DNA of 64,000 nt from assembly GCA_965153355.1 (NCBI GenBank), contig OZ231128.1, forward strand, positions 42,718,001 to 42,782,000, in the 5' to 3' direction. Of the stretch, positions 23,100 to 35,990 are shown piece after piece. Position 1 is the stretch's first letter. The number at the start of each line of letters is the position of its first letter. Below the pieces are notes generated by a model, which ran no database searches, was not told where the DNA came from, and saw only the letters and a list, made by a program, of their open reading frames with translations. The stretch is from Flaccisagitta enflata. Lineage: Eukaryota; Chaetognatha; Sagittoidea; Aphragmophora. The translations under genes were made by a program, and so were the position numbers.

Positions 23100-23286
23100 C
23101 TTCTCTTGGGATATCAATTTCTGTTCTTTTAATGTTCCTTTGTCTATCTTCAGCGTCTTGCAAGAATTGCTGCTGCATTTGTTTCGCGTAGCCTCCGCGA
23201 GAGGCCCTGTTGGCGCGTCTCTCCTCGCGCGTCAAACTGGCCTTCACATCGGCCGAAGACTCCTCGGGAGTGTTTTCGTACACATC
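23100..23286 (-). CDS. Exon 12, repeat 6 core and start of repeat 7
   Basis: The exon has 62 codons plus one base between a CTTCCTACAG acceptor and a GTTTGT donor. It reads DVYENTPEESSADVKAS, then a Glu/Arg-rich insert, GGYAKQMQQQFLQ (in place of TRGLA-M-KFF), and DAEDRQRNIKRTEIDIPRE. Sequence and phase both fit exons 11 and 13. Confidence 0.88.
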
Positions 23287-25912
23287 CTGTAGGAAGAAAA
23301 GTAAGGAAACCTACGAAGTTACGAACGACATTTTAGAAACGTGTTAGAGGACAAAATGACATTTTGTGTCTATTTTACATTTTTATTAGTTGGTCAAGGC
23401 CAAATTAAGCTCTGTAGTCTGATATATTTTATAAAGCATTCTCCCCGTTTTCTAAACACAGATTCCCCGTACTTTTTTTTCTTACAAGTGAAAAAGACAA
23501 CATGAAATAATGTAAGCAGTTGGTTATTCACAAAAGAACATTCTCAACAATTGACGATTAGTATGAATACGAGTTGAGTCAGTTGACCTTTTAAAATCGT
23601 AGGCGACACGAATGAAACAACGGGGGAAGAACAACACTAGCAAAGCGAGCCAATAAAGCTTCGACTCCACATGTTGGTCGAGAAAGTGGAGAAATTGATG
23701 TAAATTGCGAGACATTTTTCTGAAATTCATTATTTTCTTTAAAATTCAAATCCCGTGGATTCTATTTCTATGAAAAACTAAAAGAAAAAAAAATTCTCCA
23801 TTTTCTTAAACCGACTTCATCATAACGTATCGTTTCATTTTTGAAAGATATTTCACGGGAGTTTCGTGGCTCGGATAAGCCTGATTCAAAGTTGGGATCA
23901 TGAAGCTTACAGAGTGTAAATTGACAAGAAAAGGAATAGGATGATTTCTTGTTTTGTTCTGTTGGTATTCCTGTAATTCAGTTTCTTTCTATCCTTATGC
24001 CCATCTGTCCGTCGATACGTTCATCAAACACGTCCTCTCCGCGGGTAAGTCAGTCTGTCCACCGAGAGGTAGGTTCTGCTTTGAGCTTGAACGGGTTTAG
24101 GAACTCGTAAGGTGGGCCACAGAGCGGCTACCTTTTATTTCTTCAAAGCAGACAATAATATTTATGAAGCGCCGAAAGCAAAAAAAAGATGCGCCCATAA
24201 ATATTCACATTCCCAGTCATTGATACAAAAAAGGGAGAATTGTGCCTCGATCGCTCAATGATGTCTTTTCATTCATCATAATGATCATTAAACGATGATG
24301 ATAAAATGATTTTTTTTGTACTAGGGGAGGGATGGCCCAATACTGGAGCCTCTAGTTTAATGTTCACTTCACGATCGTACTGTAGTTGTTAGTATGCATA
24401 AAATATATTTTTGAGCAACGGGATGGAAACTTTTTGATCCAGAGGGAACTCAAATTTGGGATATCCAATTTCAAGGATATTGAAGAAAATTGTCAACAAA
24501 TGCTTTGTATCAAAGTTCAGACAATTGAGAATGCACTTACTGATGCTGTTTAAGAAATCAAATTAAATAAACGCTTTTCCTTGCTGTACCATTGTTAAAA
24601 ACAGTAGTAAATGATAAGAATGCACGATTAAGCTTCATTGACAATTTTCGGGTATTTAAATATCCGTTACAAAACTAGGTATTTTTTGTTCTTAGAAAAA
24701 CAGAATAACGACTACTTTCCTCGCCAGGGGCACCCTCGAAACCATATTGTTCGTTGGTTCGGTTTCGCCTTTGTTGCGCACCGATGGCAGTGTCATACCG
24801 ACTCTTCACAGTTGAACAATTAAAAAATAAAGTGGATGACGGAGAGAGAGAAAGAGAGAAAAGAGAAAAAAAAACAAGCTCAGTATATTTGCGATTCGGA
24901 TATGAATAAACTGTTTCAATTTTCACGGTCAAGAGATATATACTTGGTAAATATAAAAACAGGGGTCAGAGATCGTGTTTTGAAGGGCGAAGTATCACGC
25001 ATAGCTAAGCATCATTTTTCTTTCAAGATCTTTTCATTTCGGTTTCATCTTGGATTTTGCAATGCCTGTACATGAGATTTTTTCCCGGGTTGCCCTTTGC
25101 TTTTTTTGTTATTGCACCATCAGCATCGCGCAACATGAAGTACATGTATATGTATCAAAGCATTAAAGCCACCATGCAAAAACTATCAATCTTTGTTAAA
25201 GCATGTTAAATGGTAGCTGTGCGCCGCAAATATTTCCCGTTTTCATGCCCATGGAAACAGTCTGTCATAATGACACATTAATTCATGATGCATTTCGTCA
25301 TTGATTTTTTTTTTGCATAGTTGAAAAATAACTTCCCCTGCAACTGCATGATTATAGAAAGCGTTACCCTCAGAAAGCATTTTCCAGAAAGCAATCGTCA
25401 TTTCACAAACAGCATGTTGTTACATATGGGACCCATAACGAATTCTCGCTCATGGTTGAGAGTCAAATGATTTTTACCGTAGACTAAAGCAAATCAGAAC
25501 CAAAATACAAATGATAGATCAAATAAACAAGGTTTATAAACAAGCTGTAATTTTTCTAAGATTTATGTGATAGGCAATGTAGGTTATATTCTTGGTTATT
25601 GCCATTTTATAAATACGAAATGCTGGAATTATGGATCAGTAACTACTATAACCATCTAGCATTATCAATGGTTTTGCTATCCTTGTCTTGAAGGAATTGT
25701 GAGTCAATATCCACCGAGCCTCCTTACCGATTGTAATTATTTAACCCCGCCAACACCCCCCACCCTTCATTCATTTTCAATCCTACTACCGCCCTTACCA
25801 TATATGAATTATATATACCATCAACCATCCTGACCATTCGGTGTCACCACGTGGTAATCACAACTCTTCCTCAATGTCTTCTGTTACAACGGTTGACTCT
25901 CATCTTTCTCAC

Positions 25913-26043
25913 CTGCATTCCGTGAAGTTCGGGGATATCAACCGCGGTTTTGGTGATATTTCCTCTTCGTTGTTCCACATCTTCAAAGAATTTGTCTTTC
26001 AAATTGCCCAACTGACCACGAGGAATTCTCACTGACTCAGCGC
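25913..26043 (-). CDS. Exon 11, end of repeat 5 and start of repeat 6
   Basis: The exon encodes 43 residues after two bases that complete a Gly codon with exon 10. It reads IPRGQLGNLKDKFFEDVEQR and continues NITKTAVDIPELHGMQ. It ends in phase 0 at GTGAGA and leads directly into DVYENTP of exon 12. Confidence 0.85.
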
Positions 26044-26301
26044 CTGAAAGAATGGCAAAGAGTTACTAAATTAACAAATTAGTAAGGCGGTGTTCCATGT
26101 TTATCAATATCATTAGCATTTACAAAATATCAAATTGGGCAAATGATGGATATCTCTTTCGGCCGAGTGAGTGGTAAAATTTTTCTGTGAAGGGCTTTTT
26201 TTCCATCAGTTGTCAGTAATCATTACAACTTGATCAGAAAAAAAATGAAAACTTGTCAATTGTTGTAATAGGATATGATTAGTCATCATCTCAAATCTTA
26301 C

Positions 26302-26353
26302 CTTCTTCGTAGTATGAATCAGCGAAATGACCCTCTGGGTCATTCTCGAACAC
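26302..26353 (-). CDS. Exon 10, repeat 5 core micro-exon
   Basis: This 52-nt exon (acceptor TTTTTCAG, donor GTAAGA) reads VFENDPEGHFADSYYEE plus one base. It is phase 0 on entry and leaves G for exon 11. Confidence 0.8.
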
Positions 26354-26437
26354 CTGAAAAAGAAGATGAAACGGTTTAAAACGGTCAAGGTTTCGCACGC
26401 ACACTCACTCTCGCTCTTACTCACTCACAGTCACACT

Positions 26438-26440
26438 CAT

Positions 26441-26524
<84 letters not shown>
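26438..26524. repeat. (CT)n microsatellite
   Basis: CT run on the plus strand, GA in sense, in the intron between exons 9 and 10. Confidence 0.95.
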
Positions 26525-26527
<3 letters not shown>

Positions 26528-26540
26528 GACTCAGTCCCAC

Positions 26541-26606
26541 CTCCTGGTTGCCATCCCTGTCAATGACAATTTGGGTCTTTCGGACTTTGCCGCGTGTTTC
26601 AACATC
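26541..26606 (-). CDS. Exon 9, repeat 5 start
   Basis: Twenty-two codons between a CTTGCAG acceptor and a GTGGGA donor read DVETRGKVRKTQIVIDRDG then NQE. Phase 0 on both sides. The sequence matches the linker part of the other repeats (DVEDRRRNVKKTQ, DVEQRRGNITKT). Confidence 0.82.
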
Positions 26607-26624
26607 CTGCAAGAAAGAAGAGGA

Positions 26625-26932
26625 AGGAAAAGTAGGAGGAAGAAAAAGAAAAAGAAGAAAAAGAAAAAGAAAAAGAAGAAAAAAAAAAAAGAAAAAGAAA
26701 AAGAAAAAGAAAAAGAAAAAGAAAAAGAAAAAGATAAAAAACAAAGAAAACAAAAAGAAAAAGAAGAAGGAAAACAAAAAGAAAAAGAAGGAGGAAAAGA
26801 AAAAGAAAAGGAAAAAGAAAAGAAAAGAGAAAAAAAAAGAAAGAAAAAGAATAGAAAAAGAAAAATCAAGAAAAAGAAAAAGAAAAAGAAAAAGAAAAAG
26901 AAAAAGAAAAAGAAAAAGAAAAAGAAGGTAAG
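26625..26932. repeat. (GAAAAA)n purine-rich satellite
   Basis: About 300 bases of GAAAAA units. In sense it is a TTTTTC tract that starts less than 20 bases upstream of the exon 9 acceptor. Lys/Glu and Phe open frames here are artefacts. Confidence 0.92.
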
Positions 26933-27696
26933 GGAAAAGTTGGAGATGATAATTATGGATGGTAAAATCATTATTGAATTGCAATTTATTGAAAGATATC
27001 TTAGCTCTCAGACAACTATCATATAACAGACATAGCACAGTCAGCCTTTTTTGCGCTGAATCAATCCCTACATACGGATTATTCTGAGATAAAAGTTCAT
27101 TCCGAGCATCAACAACATCAACCAATGTCAAGATTGGGCCATTCTTTTTATCGCATTATCTACATATAAAGTTCTGTATTACATGCCGGGAAAAAGTGCA
27201 TACACTATTGATATTCTTGTGCAAGGCAACATGCGTAAGAGAGAGAAAGAGAGAGTGGATAAATAGTTGAAAAATGCAGCAAGTCAATTTCATCAGATGT
27301 CATTTTTTTAGTGAGATTCAGCTTTCAAACTGAAGTGAGTTTGATGCTCATAATCAATTTTTGTTTCGACATGAATTAGTAGTACCATTCACCAAATTTA
27401 GATCATTCCACTTTCGATCAGAGATCACTAAGCTACAACGAGGATGATCTCTTTCAACGTGAATTTGAAAAAAAATCAAAGCCATGAATCTCCAAAATGT
27501 CCATTATTCAAGATCGAAAAAAAATTAAAACAGTCAATGTGACGCAGCTCATAAAAATAGTCACATGAACAAATTATGAACGTGGGCATTACACAATAAT
27601 GTAGCTTTAAAAGTGCCAATTATAGATGTATGTTTAAGATCTCTGAGCTTTTAGATATGATGTGATGATTAGAATAAAGATAATGAACCTTTTTAC

Positions 27697-27876
27697 CTGG
27701 AAGAATTTCTCTTTCATAGTATTGGCTAGACCCCTGGTAGGCAGTGGGTCAGAACAATCCTTATAAGTGACATCAGCTGAAGACTGTCCAGGAGTGCTTT
27801 CCCACACTTCCTGGATACCGTCTCTATGGATGGGAGATATGCTGCGCTTGGGACGCGCTGAGCGCTCTTCAGCCTC
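27697..27876 (-). CDS. Exon 8, repeat 4
   Basis: Exactly 60 codons, phase 0 at both ends (acceptor GGGATTTAG, donor GTAAAA). It reads EAEERSARPK, SISPIHRDGIQEVWESTPG, QSSADVTYKD and PLPTRGLANTMKEKFFQ. A full repeat in one symmetric exon is consistent with growth of the array by exon duplication. Confidence 0.88.
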
Positions 27877-27972
27877 CTAAATCCCATCAAGATTTTTTTG
27901 AGAAAAAAAATTTTGTTGTAAGAAAAGTTGAATGAGGAGAAAAAGATAAGAAAAGTGTTGAACAGCTGAGAA

Positions 27973-28154
27973 AACAAGGCTGGATACGCGGCTACCCCAG
28001 TCGCGTGCGGGTAGGCAGGGGCTGTATTTGAGGTCACTTGATCATTTGGGCAAAAAAAAAGTAAAGTGTGACAGACAGACGGACAGACCGAAGGACTGAC
28101 GGACGGACGGACCGACAAAGCGGGGTGTGGAGTCGCGTAGCACGCGACTAAAAA
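27973..28154. mobile_element. F1 interspersed element
   Basis: The 5' end AACAAGGCTGGATACGCGGC is followed by CAGTCGCGTGCGGG. An A-rich part with GTGTGAC and a GACG/GACC core follows. The 3' hairpin GAGTCGCGTAGCACGCGACT is followed by AAAAAT. Confidence 0.7.
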
Positions 28155-29083
28155 TTGCTGCCTCAACTCAGCACTTATGTCCTACATTCACCCTCCTCTC
28201 CCCTTACCCCCATAGTAATTGATGAACTCTTGATAGCTGAATAGATAGAAAAAGGTTTGATACAAGATTTCGTAAGTTTTTTACTGAAATTTTTGGGGAA
28301 AAGTGCTGCTATAATATTTTTTTTTCTCAAAATGTCTGGGTTTCAGATTTCCGTGATCTGTTGAAGACAAAAGATGACCACTGGGAAAGTCGTTTTTTTA
28401 CGACTATAGGAAGAAGGTTCCAGTGGTTCAGCGATTCAAATTGTTACAGAAAATTTGAAAATTGAAGTAGCTTCCTCAAGAAATGAAATACAGCCTATGA
28501 ATGGTAAGGGGACTGACGAAACTGAAACCAAGTATTTCTCCAGTGAATCATGTTATGTGGTTCTTTTTGATTTAAGATCATTAACAGTTTCTAAATTACA
28601 CTGGAGGGTAAAGATGAAAAAAAAGGTCCACTATTGTAAAATGAGGAAAATAAAGGTTCGCAGAGAGAAACAGCCACAGAATCTCAAGAAGGGAAAAGAA
28701 ACGCTATCGACTAACATGCTCTGTTCGCAATCTAGCAAGGACCATTGAATAAGAAAGTTGCAACAGGAAAAATTCAAATAGGAACAAGGTTTAAAGGTTC
28801 AAAAGTTGGAAATAGCAATTGGTTTTGAAGAACTGTCAACGGAATAATTTTTTTCCTCCTTAGTTTACAATGTGGTTTCTTGATTGTTTTTTTTTCTCTC
28901 AGAAATCGCACTGTATAAGTAAGGAGGGTTCCAATATTGACCTAATTACCTTTTCCCCAGCATTATCAGTAGCAGCCTAATGAGGGGTCGAAAACATGAA
29001 ATATGGGCACCCCCAGATATTATAAGGAAATTATTTTTTCCTTTAAGACCATATTGTTATTAAGTAAAGATCTTTTTGAAGGT

Positions 29084-29100
29084 CATCATCATCACCATCG

Positions 29101-29145
<45 letters not shown>
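29084..29145. repeat. (CAT)n microsatellite
   Basis: CAT trinucleotide repeats in the intron after exon 7. Confidence 0.95.
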
Positions 29146-29146
<1 letters not shown>

Positions 29147-29199
29147 ATTCATCACTATCTCTTCTCTTGCTTCTGTTTCTTCTGTTTCTTCTTTTTCTT

Positions 29200-29305
29200 C
29201 CTCTCTACTTCTTCTGCTTCTGCTTCTGCTTCTTCTTCTTCTTCTTCTTCTTCTTCTTCTTCTTCTTCTTCTTCTTCTTCTTCTTCTTCTTCTTCTTCTT
29301 CTTCA
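29200..29305. repeat. (TTC)n microsatellite
   Basis: TTC on the plus strand, GAA in sense, beginning about 20 bases after the exon 7 donor. Confidence 0.95.
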
Positions 29306-29323
29306 ACATCTTGCTTTACTGAC

Positions 29324-29461
29324 CTGGAAGAATTTCTGTGTCATGGTCTTTGCGAGTCCTCTGGTAGGGATGGAGTCGTGTTTGTCCGATGCCTTGTAGT
29401 CGGCGTGGCTCTCATCTGGATTGTTCTCGAACGTGTCTTGAACAGCATGGTCGATCACGAT
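29324..29461 (-). CDS. Exon 7, repeat 3
   Basis: Forty-six codons, phase 0 at both ends (acceptor ATGTTTAG, donor GTCAGT). It reads IVIDHAVQDTFENNPDESHA, DYKASDKHDS and IPTRGLAKTMTQKFFQ. A clean repeat copy. Confidence 0.88.
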
Positions 29462-29503
29462 CTAAACATTACGAGCAAAGAAAAGACTGTAAGATTGTTG
29501 CAA

Positions 29504-29529
29504 GAAAGAAAGAAAGAAGAAAAAAAAAA

Positions 29530-29589
<60 letters not shown>

Positions 29590-29790
29590 GCAAAAAAGAA
29601 AGAAAAAATAAATTGAAAAAAAGAAGAGAAGAAAAGAAAGATAAAGATTGTTGCAAGAAAGAAAGAAAGAAAGAAAGAAAAAAGAAAGAAAGAAAGAAAG
29701 AAGGAAAAAGAGAAAAAGAAAAGAAAATTGAAAAAAAGAAAAGAAAAAAGAAAAGAAGAAAAGAAAGATAAAGAAGGAGACAGACAGATA
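29504..29790. repeat. (GAAA)n purine-rich repeat
   Basis: GAAA tetranucleotides with AAAAGAAG interruptions and a short internal duplication of GATTGTTGCAAGAAAG. In sense it is a TTTC tract upstream of the exon 7 acceptor. Confidence 0.92.
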
Positions 29791-29926
29791 GAAAGACGGA
29801 TAAATAGATAGACAAATAGATAGACGTATAGATAAATATAAGATAGACAGATGGAACAAAAACGATTTACTAGAGTGAAACAACTAACAAAGTATGGATT
29901 ACCGAAGGAAAGAAAAAAAAACGAAC

Positions 29927-30076
29927 CTGAGTTTTCTTGACGTTTCTTCTTCTGTCTTCGACGTCGCGCATGAATTGATCTTTCATGTTGCTGGCGAGTC
30001 CGCGAGTGTGGATGTGTTCGGGGGCGTCGCTGGATTTCGCATCGCAAGCGGACTCGTCGGGGTTCGACTCGTACAC
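29927..30076 (-). CDS. Exon 6, repeat 2
   Basis: Fifty codons, phase 0 at both ends (acceptor TTTTGTTAG, donor GTTCGT). It reads VYESNPDESACDAKSSD, HTRGLASNMKDQFMRDVED and RRRNVKKTQ. It contains both halves of the repeat signature. Confidence 0.88.
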
Positions 30077-30314
30077 CTAACAAAAGAACGATATCCCGCA
30101 TCATACATAACTTATTGATTACACATACTCGATCACTTTAATTTTTTTTTCAGGCCTTTTTTAAAACGAATCTACTAAAACTAGATGGTTTTGGCCTTCT
30201 TGTTTCCCGCGAGTCATTTTGTCTCCCCATGCCCCGTCAATTCCCCGTATTTCAACATAAATGGCCTCTGCATTTTCTGTCCATCCATCGATGGATGTGT
30301 TTTATAGAACTCAC

Positions 30315-30360
30315 CTCTTGAACGCCGTCGCGGACGATCTCAATGCGCTGACGGGAGCCC
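30315..30360 (-). CDS. Exon 5, repeat 2 start
   Basis: The exon is 46 nt (acceptor CTTTAATCAG, donor GTGAGT). After one base completing the previous codon it reads GSRQRIEIVRDGVQE, the RDG-x-Q linker that precedes each VFEN core. It needs an upstream exon ending with two codon bases. Both the exon at 36438-36590 (opposite strand) and exon 3 supply that phase. Confidence 0.75.
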
Positions 30361-30369
30361 CTGATTAAA

Positions 30370-30498
30370 GGAATTCATAGAAAAGAGGAACAGACAACGA
30401 GGAAGAAGAAGAAGAAAAAGAAAAAGAAGAAGAAAAAGAAAAAGAAAAAAGAAGAAGAAGAAGAAAAGAACCGAATGAAGAAAAAAGAAAGAAAGAAA

Positions 30499-30584
<86 letters not shown>

Positions 30585-30726
30585 GGAAAAGACAAAGAAA
30601 AAGAAAAAGAAAAAGAAGAAAGAAGCAGATGAAGAAGAAAAAGAAAAAAACGGAAGAAGAAAAGCAAAAAGAGATAGTAAAGAGAAGAAAACCAAAAAAA
30701 AAAAAAAAAAAAAAAAAAAACGAGAG
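30370..30726. repeat. (GAAA)n and (A)n purine-rich repeat
   Basis: GAAGAAAAAG and GAAA units ending in a poly(A) stretch. In sense it is a pyrimidine tract directly upstream of the exon 5 acceptor. Confidence 0.92.
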
Positions 30727-31308
30727 AAAGAGAAAGAAGGAAAAGGGAGAGCGAAGATAAATCATTAAATCATCCTACAACCGAAACGAAATTTTGTTAT
30801 CAGTTGAGATTAATATAAAACAAAAACTGCAACGCAATTCAAAAAACTTCAAAGCAAAAGCAAAAAAAAAAAAAAGAAACTTTGACAGCAACACAAGAAA
30901 CTTCTTTGTTGGATACGCGGTTGTCATTATTGTCGTCTTCCTACATCGACTTCCTTCTCAATCATTCCCATCAGTCATGAGGATATATCTATCTTGAGGA
31001 TATATCTAGAAATTTGAAAGATTTGTTTCGAAAGTTCAAAACTCAAATAAGAGTCATCTTTCTTTGCTCTTCATATTGCTGCATACGCCGTTGCATGTTT
31101 CTAATTCATCGGTTTTGGGTGCCATCCATTGCTTCCCTGGCCCGGTTCGTCTGTCCGTCTGTTCGCTTTTACTAATATAAGACTGGATTTTGACACATTA
31201 AGCATTCGGAATGAAGTCTAGAGAGTCTAAAGAAAAATAGAGAAAGAAAATTGAGTTCTGTCCTTTTATACTGCATGTTTGCGCTCGAAGCGAAGGCTTT
31301 CCTCATAA

Positions 31309-31630
31309 TCAAGTAAAATATACATAATATTTCTCGATACAGCCTCCTCCGCCATAGTACCCTTGATCGCCAACGACTTCTTCCTCGTCGACGCCGTTGA
31401 CTGGCGACATTTCCGCATCATTGGAGGAAGTGGACGAGGGTTTGGAGGATCGACGTCGCGGCTTCAAGGGAGTGGAGCTCGAGACGGGCGTCGACGTCAC
31501 TTGGCCAATTTCTCCGTCGACATCGTCATTGACGTCGTTGTTGTGATTGGTGTTGTTGTTATCGTCGTTGTTGTTGTCGTCGTTGTCGTCGTCGTGAAAG
31601 TCGCCGATTCCATTTTTGTACTCGTTGGAT
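31309..31630 (-). CDS. Candidate alternative terminal exon, Asn/Asp-rich tail
   Basis: After a GGGCAACAG acceptor one base completes a codon, then 106 residues run to TGA (31309-31311). They include an Asp/Asn run, STPLKPRRRSSKPSSTSSND, VDEEEVVGDQGYYGGGG and a C-terminal CIEKYYVYFT. The entry phase equals that of exon 5, so exon 3 or 4 could splice here and end the protein early. It could also be the last exon of another gene. A GTATCG donor after GGAGGCT would leave phase 1, which does not fit exon 5. Confidence 0.5.
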
Positions 31631-31811
31631 CTGTTGCCCTCGCTTTCGTTTATGTGTACATAGAAAATTGGGTTAATCCATCGATCAAACGGTATGTTAA
31701 TAAGCCAAACAATTTTTTTGAGAGAGGGGAGAAAAAAGGAGATTCTGCTTCTTTTAAAAACTGTGTGTTTGTGTGTGTTAGTCTTTGTGTGTAAGATAGT
31801 GTGTGTTTGTC

Positions 31812-31962
<151 letters not shown>

Positions 31963-31993
31963 TTCCGTTCGTGTGTTTCCGAGCCCGTGTTCG

Positions 31994-32143
31994 AACAAGG
32001 CCGGATACACGGCTACCTTAGTCGCGTGCGGGTGGGCAGGGGCGGCGAAAAAAAGCTAAGCGTGACCGACCGATCGACAGACCGACACCCCGACCGACAG
32101 ACGGAATGAGCGGGTTGTAGAGTATTGTGCACGCGACTAAAAA
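31994..32143. mobile_element. F1 interspersed element
   Basis: It starts AACAAGGCCGGATACACGGC, has CAGTCGCGTGCGGGTGGGC-like sequence and a GACCGACC core. It ends with GTGCACGCGACTAAAAAT; the 3' hairpin is damaged on one side. Confidence 0.7.
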
Positions 32144-32747
32144 TCCCTCTTAAAACTCAATTGACTTATTCTATGATATTTTGATAATGACGAAAAAGTT
32201 CAAATTGATGCCCAAACCTGGAAAATAAACACATCGGAGTCTCCTACTCAGTCGGCCTTCCCTCTCAGCTCCCCCAGATTCTGTGTTTTCCCAACCCCAA
32301 GTCTTTTTTTTTAAATCTGCTTCAATTTTCATACAAAGAGAACAAAAAAGTGAGAAGCAGAATCCTCCGGAAAAAAAAAGAGAAAGGGAAGGAAAAAGAA
32401 AAAGAAATCAAAACACACAAATACGAAAGATAAAAGAGGGGAATTGTTTGGAAATTGGGTTGAATTCAACTTCAATTGCAAATCAAACCGCAAACCCAAA
32501 ATTTCGTAGGAAAAAAAATGAAAAGACATCTTTTTTTGCAATGCGGATGAGATGAAAATCTCGAATTCACACATTAAAAAAAAAGGGGAAGACAGAAATT
32601 TGCCTAAATTGGCGCATGAAAATATTGAGAGAAATCAGTCATATTTCCCGATTTAAATTCCTGATTTAAATTGGCCAACATTTATAATATTGCTTATGTT
32701 TACATCCTTGATTTGTTTCATCAGAAATAAAACATTGAATAATACGT

Positions 32748-32960
32748 ATTGTAGATGTCGTCTAGCCTTGGAAATACGGGGGAATTCATAACAGTAGAGG
32801 GGGAACCACACGATCATTACCCCACCGATACATTTTCTCACGGAGAGTTAAGTTATGAAGGGGGGAGAACAAAGAAAACTCAAATATTTCATGCGTACAT
32901 ATCGACACCTGACGATTATTTATGTAGTATACCGTCCCAGGCTACGTCTTCCCGATCTTG
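32748..32960. repeat. Dispersed repeat, uninterrupted copy
   Basis: GTAGATGTCGTCTAG..GGGGGAATTCATAACAG and later CATATCGACACCTG match 37503-37543 and 38215-38380. In the second copy the sequence is split by an inverted-repeat element, so this copy serves as an empty-site reference. Confidence 0.5.
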
Positions 32961-33048
32961 TTCATTTGTCTACATTTTTGGTCTCTCTAGCGTGGCACCC
33001 TCTGTAAAAATCTTTCTGAATAGCCAAAACAAATGAACAATCGCCTTG

Positions 33049-33108
33049 CATTACACTTTTTTTTTTTATAAGCACGCTAATTTATCGGCTGAGGCTGAGT
33101 GTGCTTAA
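33049..33108. mobile_element. Solo end of the TATAAGCAC inverted-repeat family
   Basis: About 37 bases around AGCACGCTAATTTATCGG and CTGAGGCTGAGTGTGC equal the reverse complement of the right end of the element at 42.0-42.7 kb. Confidence 0.6.
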
Positions 33109-33160
33109 ATATGTACTTGCGAATCTGTCTGCTTGTGTGTGTCTGTGATACCTTCTTCCA

Positions 33161-33265
<105 letters not shown>

Positions 33266-34187
33266 ACTCTAGTTCAGAATGCGTCTGGCCCTGTTTATCT
33301 TCGTTTTCAATGATATTTTTTTCTACCTAAAATAAATGTTATTCGTGGATCGTTGTTTCTAATTACAGTCTCTCTTTGGTCAACAGTCAGACTTGCCGTC
33401 TATTTGCTATGGACCCATTTTTCAATAAACAGTCACATTGTACAAAACAAATTGTGAACACTCCTATAGTAACTGAAAGAAAGACTTTCCTTTTTATTTT
33501 GAATGTGCCGTGAATAAATGATACTAAAGCGTATTTATTCAAAAATATTTTTTAGACATGGAAGAGAATTCTGAAATTAGATCCAATCCACTATCATTTT
33601 TTCGTTTCCTTTTTTCCACCCTTTTTCTTCAAGTTCCCAACTTAAAGTATCCGACGATGGAAGCACCCTCGTTGGGTAAGACAGACGAAATGTGTGATCT
33701 GAGAAACAAATTGAATAGCAAAGCAATCCTTTAGTTTCACTTTTATTTCTTCGAAGAGTAATTTGTCGAGTTTAGATATTTTTAGCTCAAAATGTCTTTT
33801 CAAAAAGGTCTTGACTGTCGCATGATGTGTAGAGGTCGTTCCCGTTTTTGTTTCATCCACCCATTCAAATGACTTGATTTAGTTATCAATGACTGTATTG
33901 CACGGTTTCGTAGCTCTAAATTGTATCATGCAGCGACTTGGTGTTTATACTGTAATTGCCGACCGGCCATTAATTTGTCAGTTCATCCTTATTCAGCGTA
34001 GAAAATATCTAAGATGGCGTAGGCGAGTGGCTTTTCTTTACAACTGATTTCCATCCACGAAGATAATTTCCCTCAGCACAAAGCATTGTGCAATTTGTGT
34101 AAAAAAACGCGTGTGAAATTCTTATTTCTAATGCAACATTAGATTATGACTTCCTATTACGCCGCCCGACTCAAGTTAGTGTGGTTA

Positions 34188-34220
<33 letters not shown>

Positions 34221-35169
34221 GCTTTAGGCTTGTTTCCCCCTCTCCACCCTTTGTTATCATTTGCATCATAAGAGCGAGAAGTTTTATTGTTATTCCTTTC
34301 TTCCCTTATTTATTGAACGGAAAGAATAAATGAATAGTTGTTGGTTTTGATTTCTGTATTTTTTCGTCGTGTCTTGTGTTGAAAATTGTCATCCTTTCAT
34401 TTTCTCTACTGATGCGTTTTTTTCATAATCTGGTGAATCAGTTTGTATTTTAAATGGAAAGAGCACGGGGTTGAGGGGTTGAGAGCGATTTGAGCGAACA
34501 AGTAAAGAGATTGGTGCTCTCCGTCACCCATCACTTTTATGTCCTCCTATCACTTTTATGTCCTCTTTTTAGTCGCGGACTAAGTGACTCGTTAGGACAA
34601 AGGACGCTGTGTCCGTAGTCGTAGGAAAGTTGGTAACGCAGAATTTTGAAGGACGTTAAATCGGCGGAAAACGTGATTTCAAAGCGTTGTAAACTGCCCC
34701 TGTTCAGTCGTGTCACAGGCTTACAGCCCCCGCCCACCAACATACTACCACTACCCACCCGAAAGCGACTATTGGCAGTGTGTCCGTCCTTGTTTCCGTT
34801 TTACTCTTGGAGTTCATTTCCTAACTTTTCATCAAAAACCTTTCAATCAGGATCTTTGATATTGATATGTATACGGAGATGATTGTCTCCATTCCATTTT
34901 GTGTCTGTGAACTTTCTCGGCAGAGTCCCTCCAACCCCCCGAATCCACAAATTTGCTCTCCCTTCCTTTCACCCGTTCGTCTTTCTCTATGTTGACTTTC
35001 TTTTTAAAAGTCCCATGCCCTTTTCCAGACGGCTGGCATAAGCGCTTCCCTCTGGCCCTCGATCTTTCTGAGTGTCGGTCCCTTTCCGCCTTGCTGGATC
35101 ACTGTCCTTGCTGGATCACTGTCCTTTTGTGTTTGAAACTTTCTGTCCGTCCCTTTCCTTCTGTCGGTT

Positions 35170-35461
<292 letters not shown>

Positions 35462-35733
35462 TCAAACCCCTTAATCGACGTCGGGAAGCCACGGTGAAAG
35501 GTTGAATAGTTTTGTCTCTATCGCAACTCCTGCCCTCGTCCCTCCTCGTCTCTCCTCTTCCCTTCCATCTTCCTCCCCTCTCCCACTCTCTCTTCTTCCC
35601 CCCTCCCTATCGATCCATGACAGGTCATCTCGACTCTCAAAACAGAAAAGGGGGCAATTTCAGGGAAAAAAAAACTTATTCAAACACATTTTTCTGTCCT
35701 CTTTAAATTCCCAGACACGGTTTTGCCATATAA

Positions 35734-35990
<257 letters not shown>

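Noticed and set aside
24715-24805. Possible LIM-gene exon on the minus strand reading FEGAPGEESS
   Set aside because: It looks like the repeat core, but exon 11 already joins exon 12 in perfect phase and sequence, and no good donor follows.
34537-34758. 73-codon minus-strand frame near 34.6 kb
   Set aside because: It overlaps TTAGTCGCGGACTAAG and GTCCGTAGTCG sequence that looks like degraded F1 repeat, and has no splice context.
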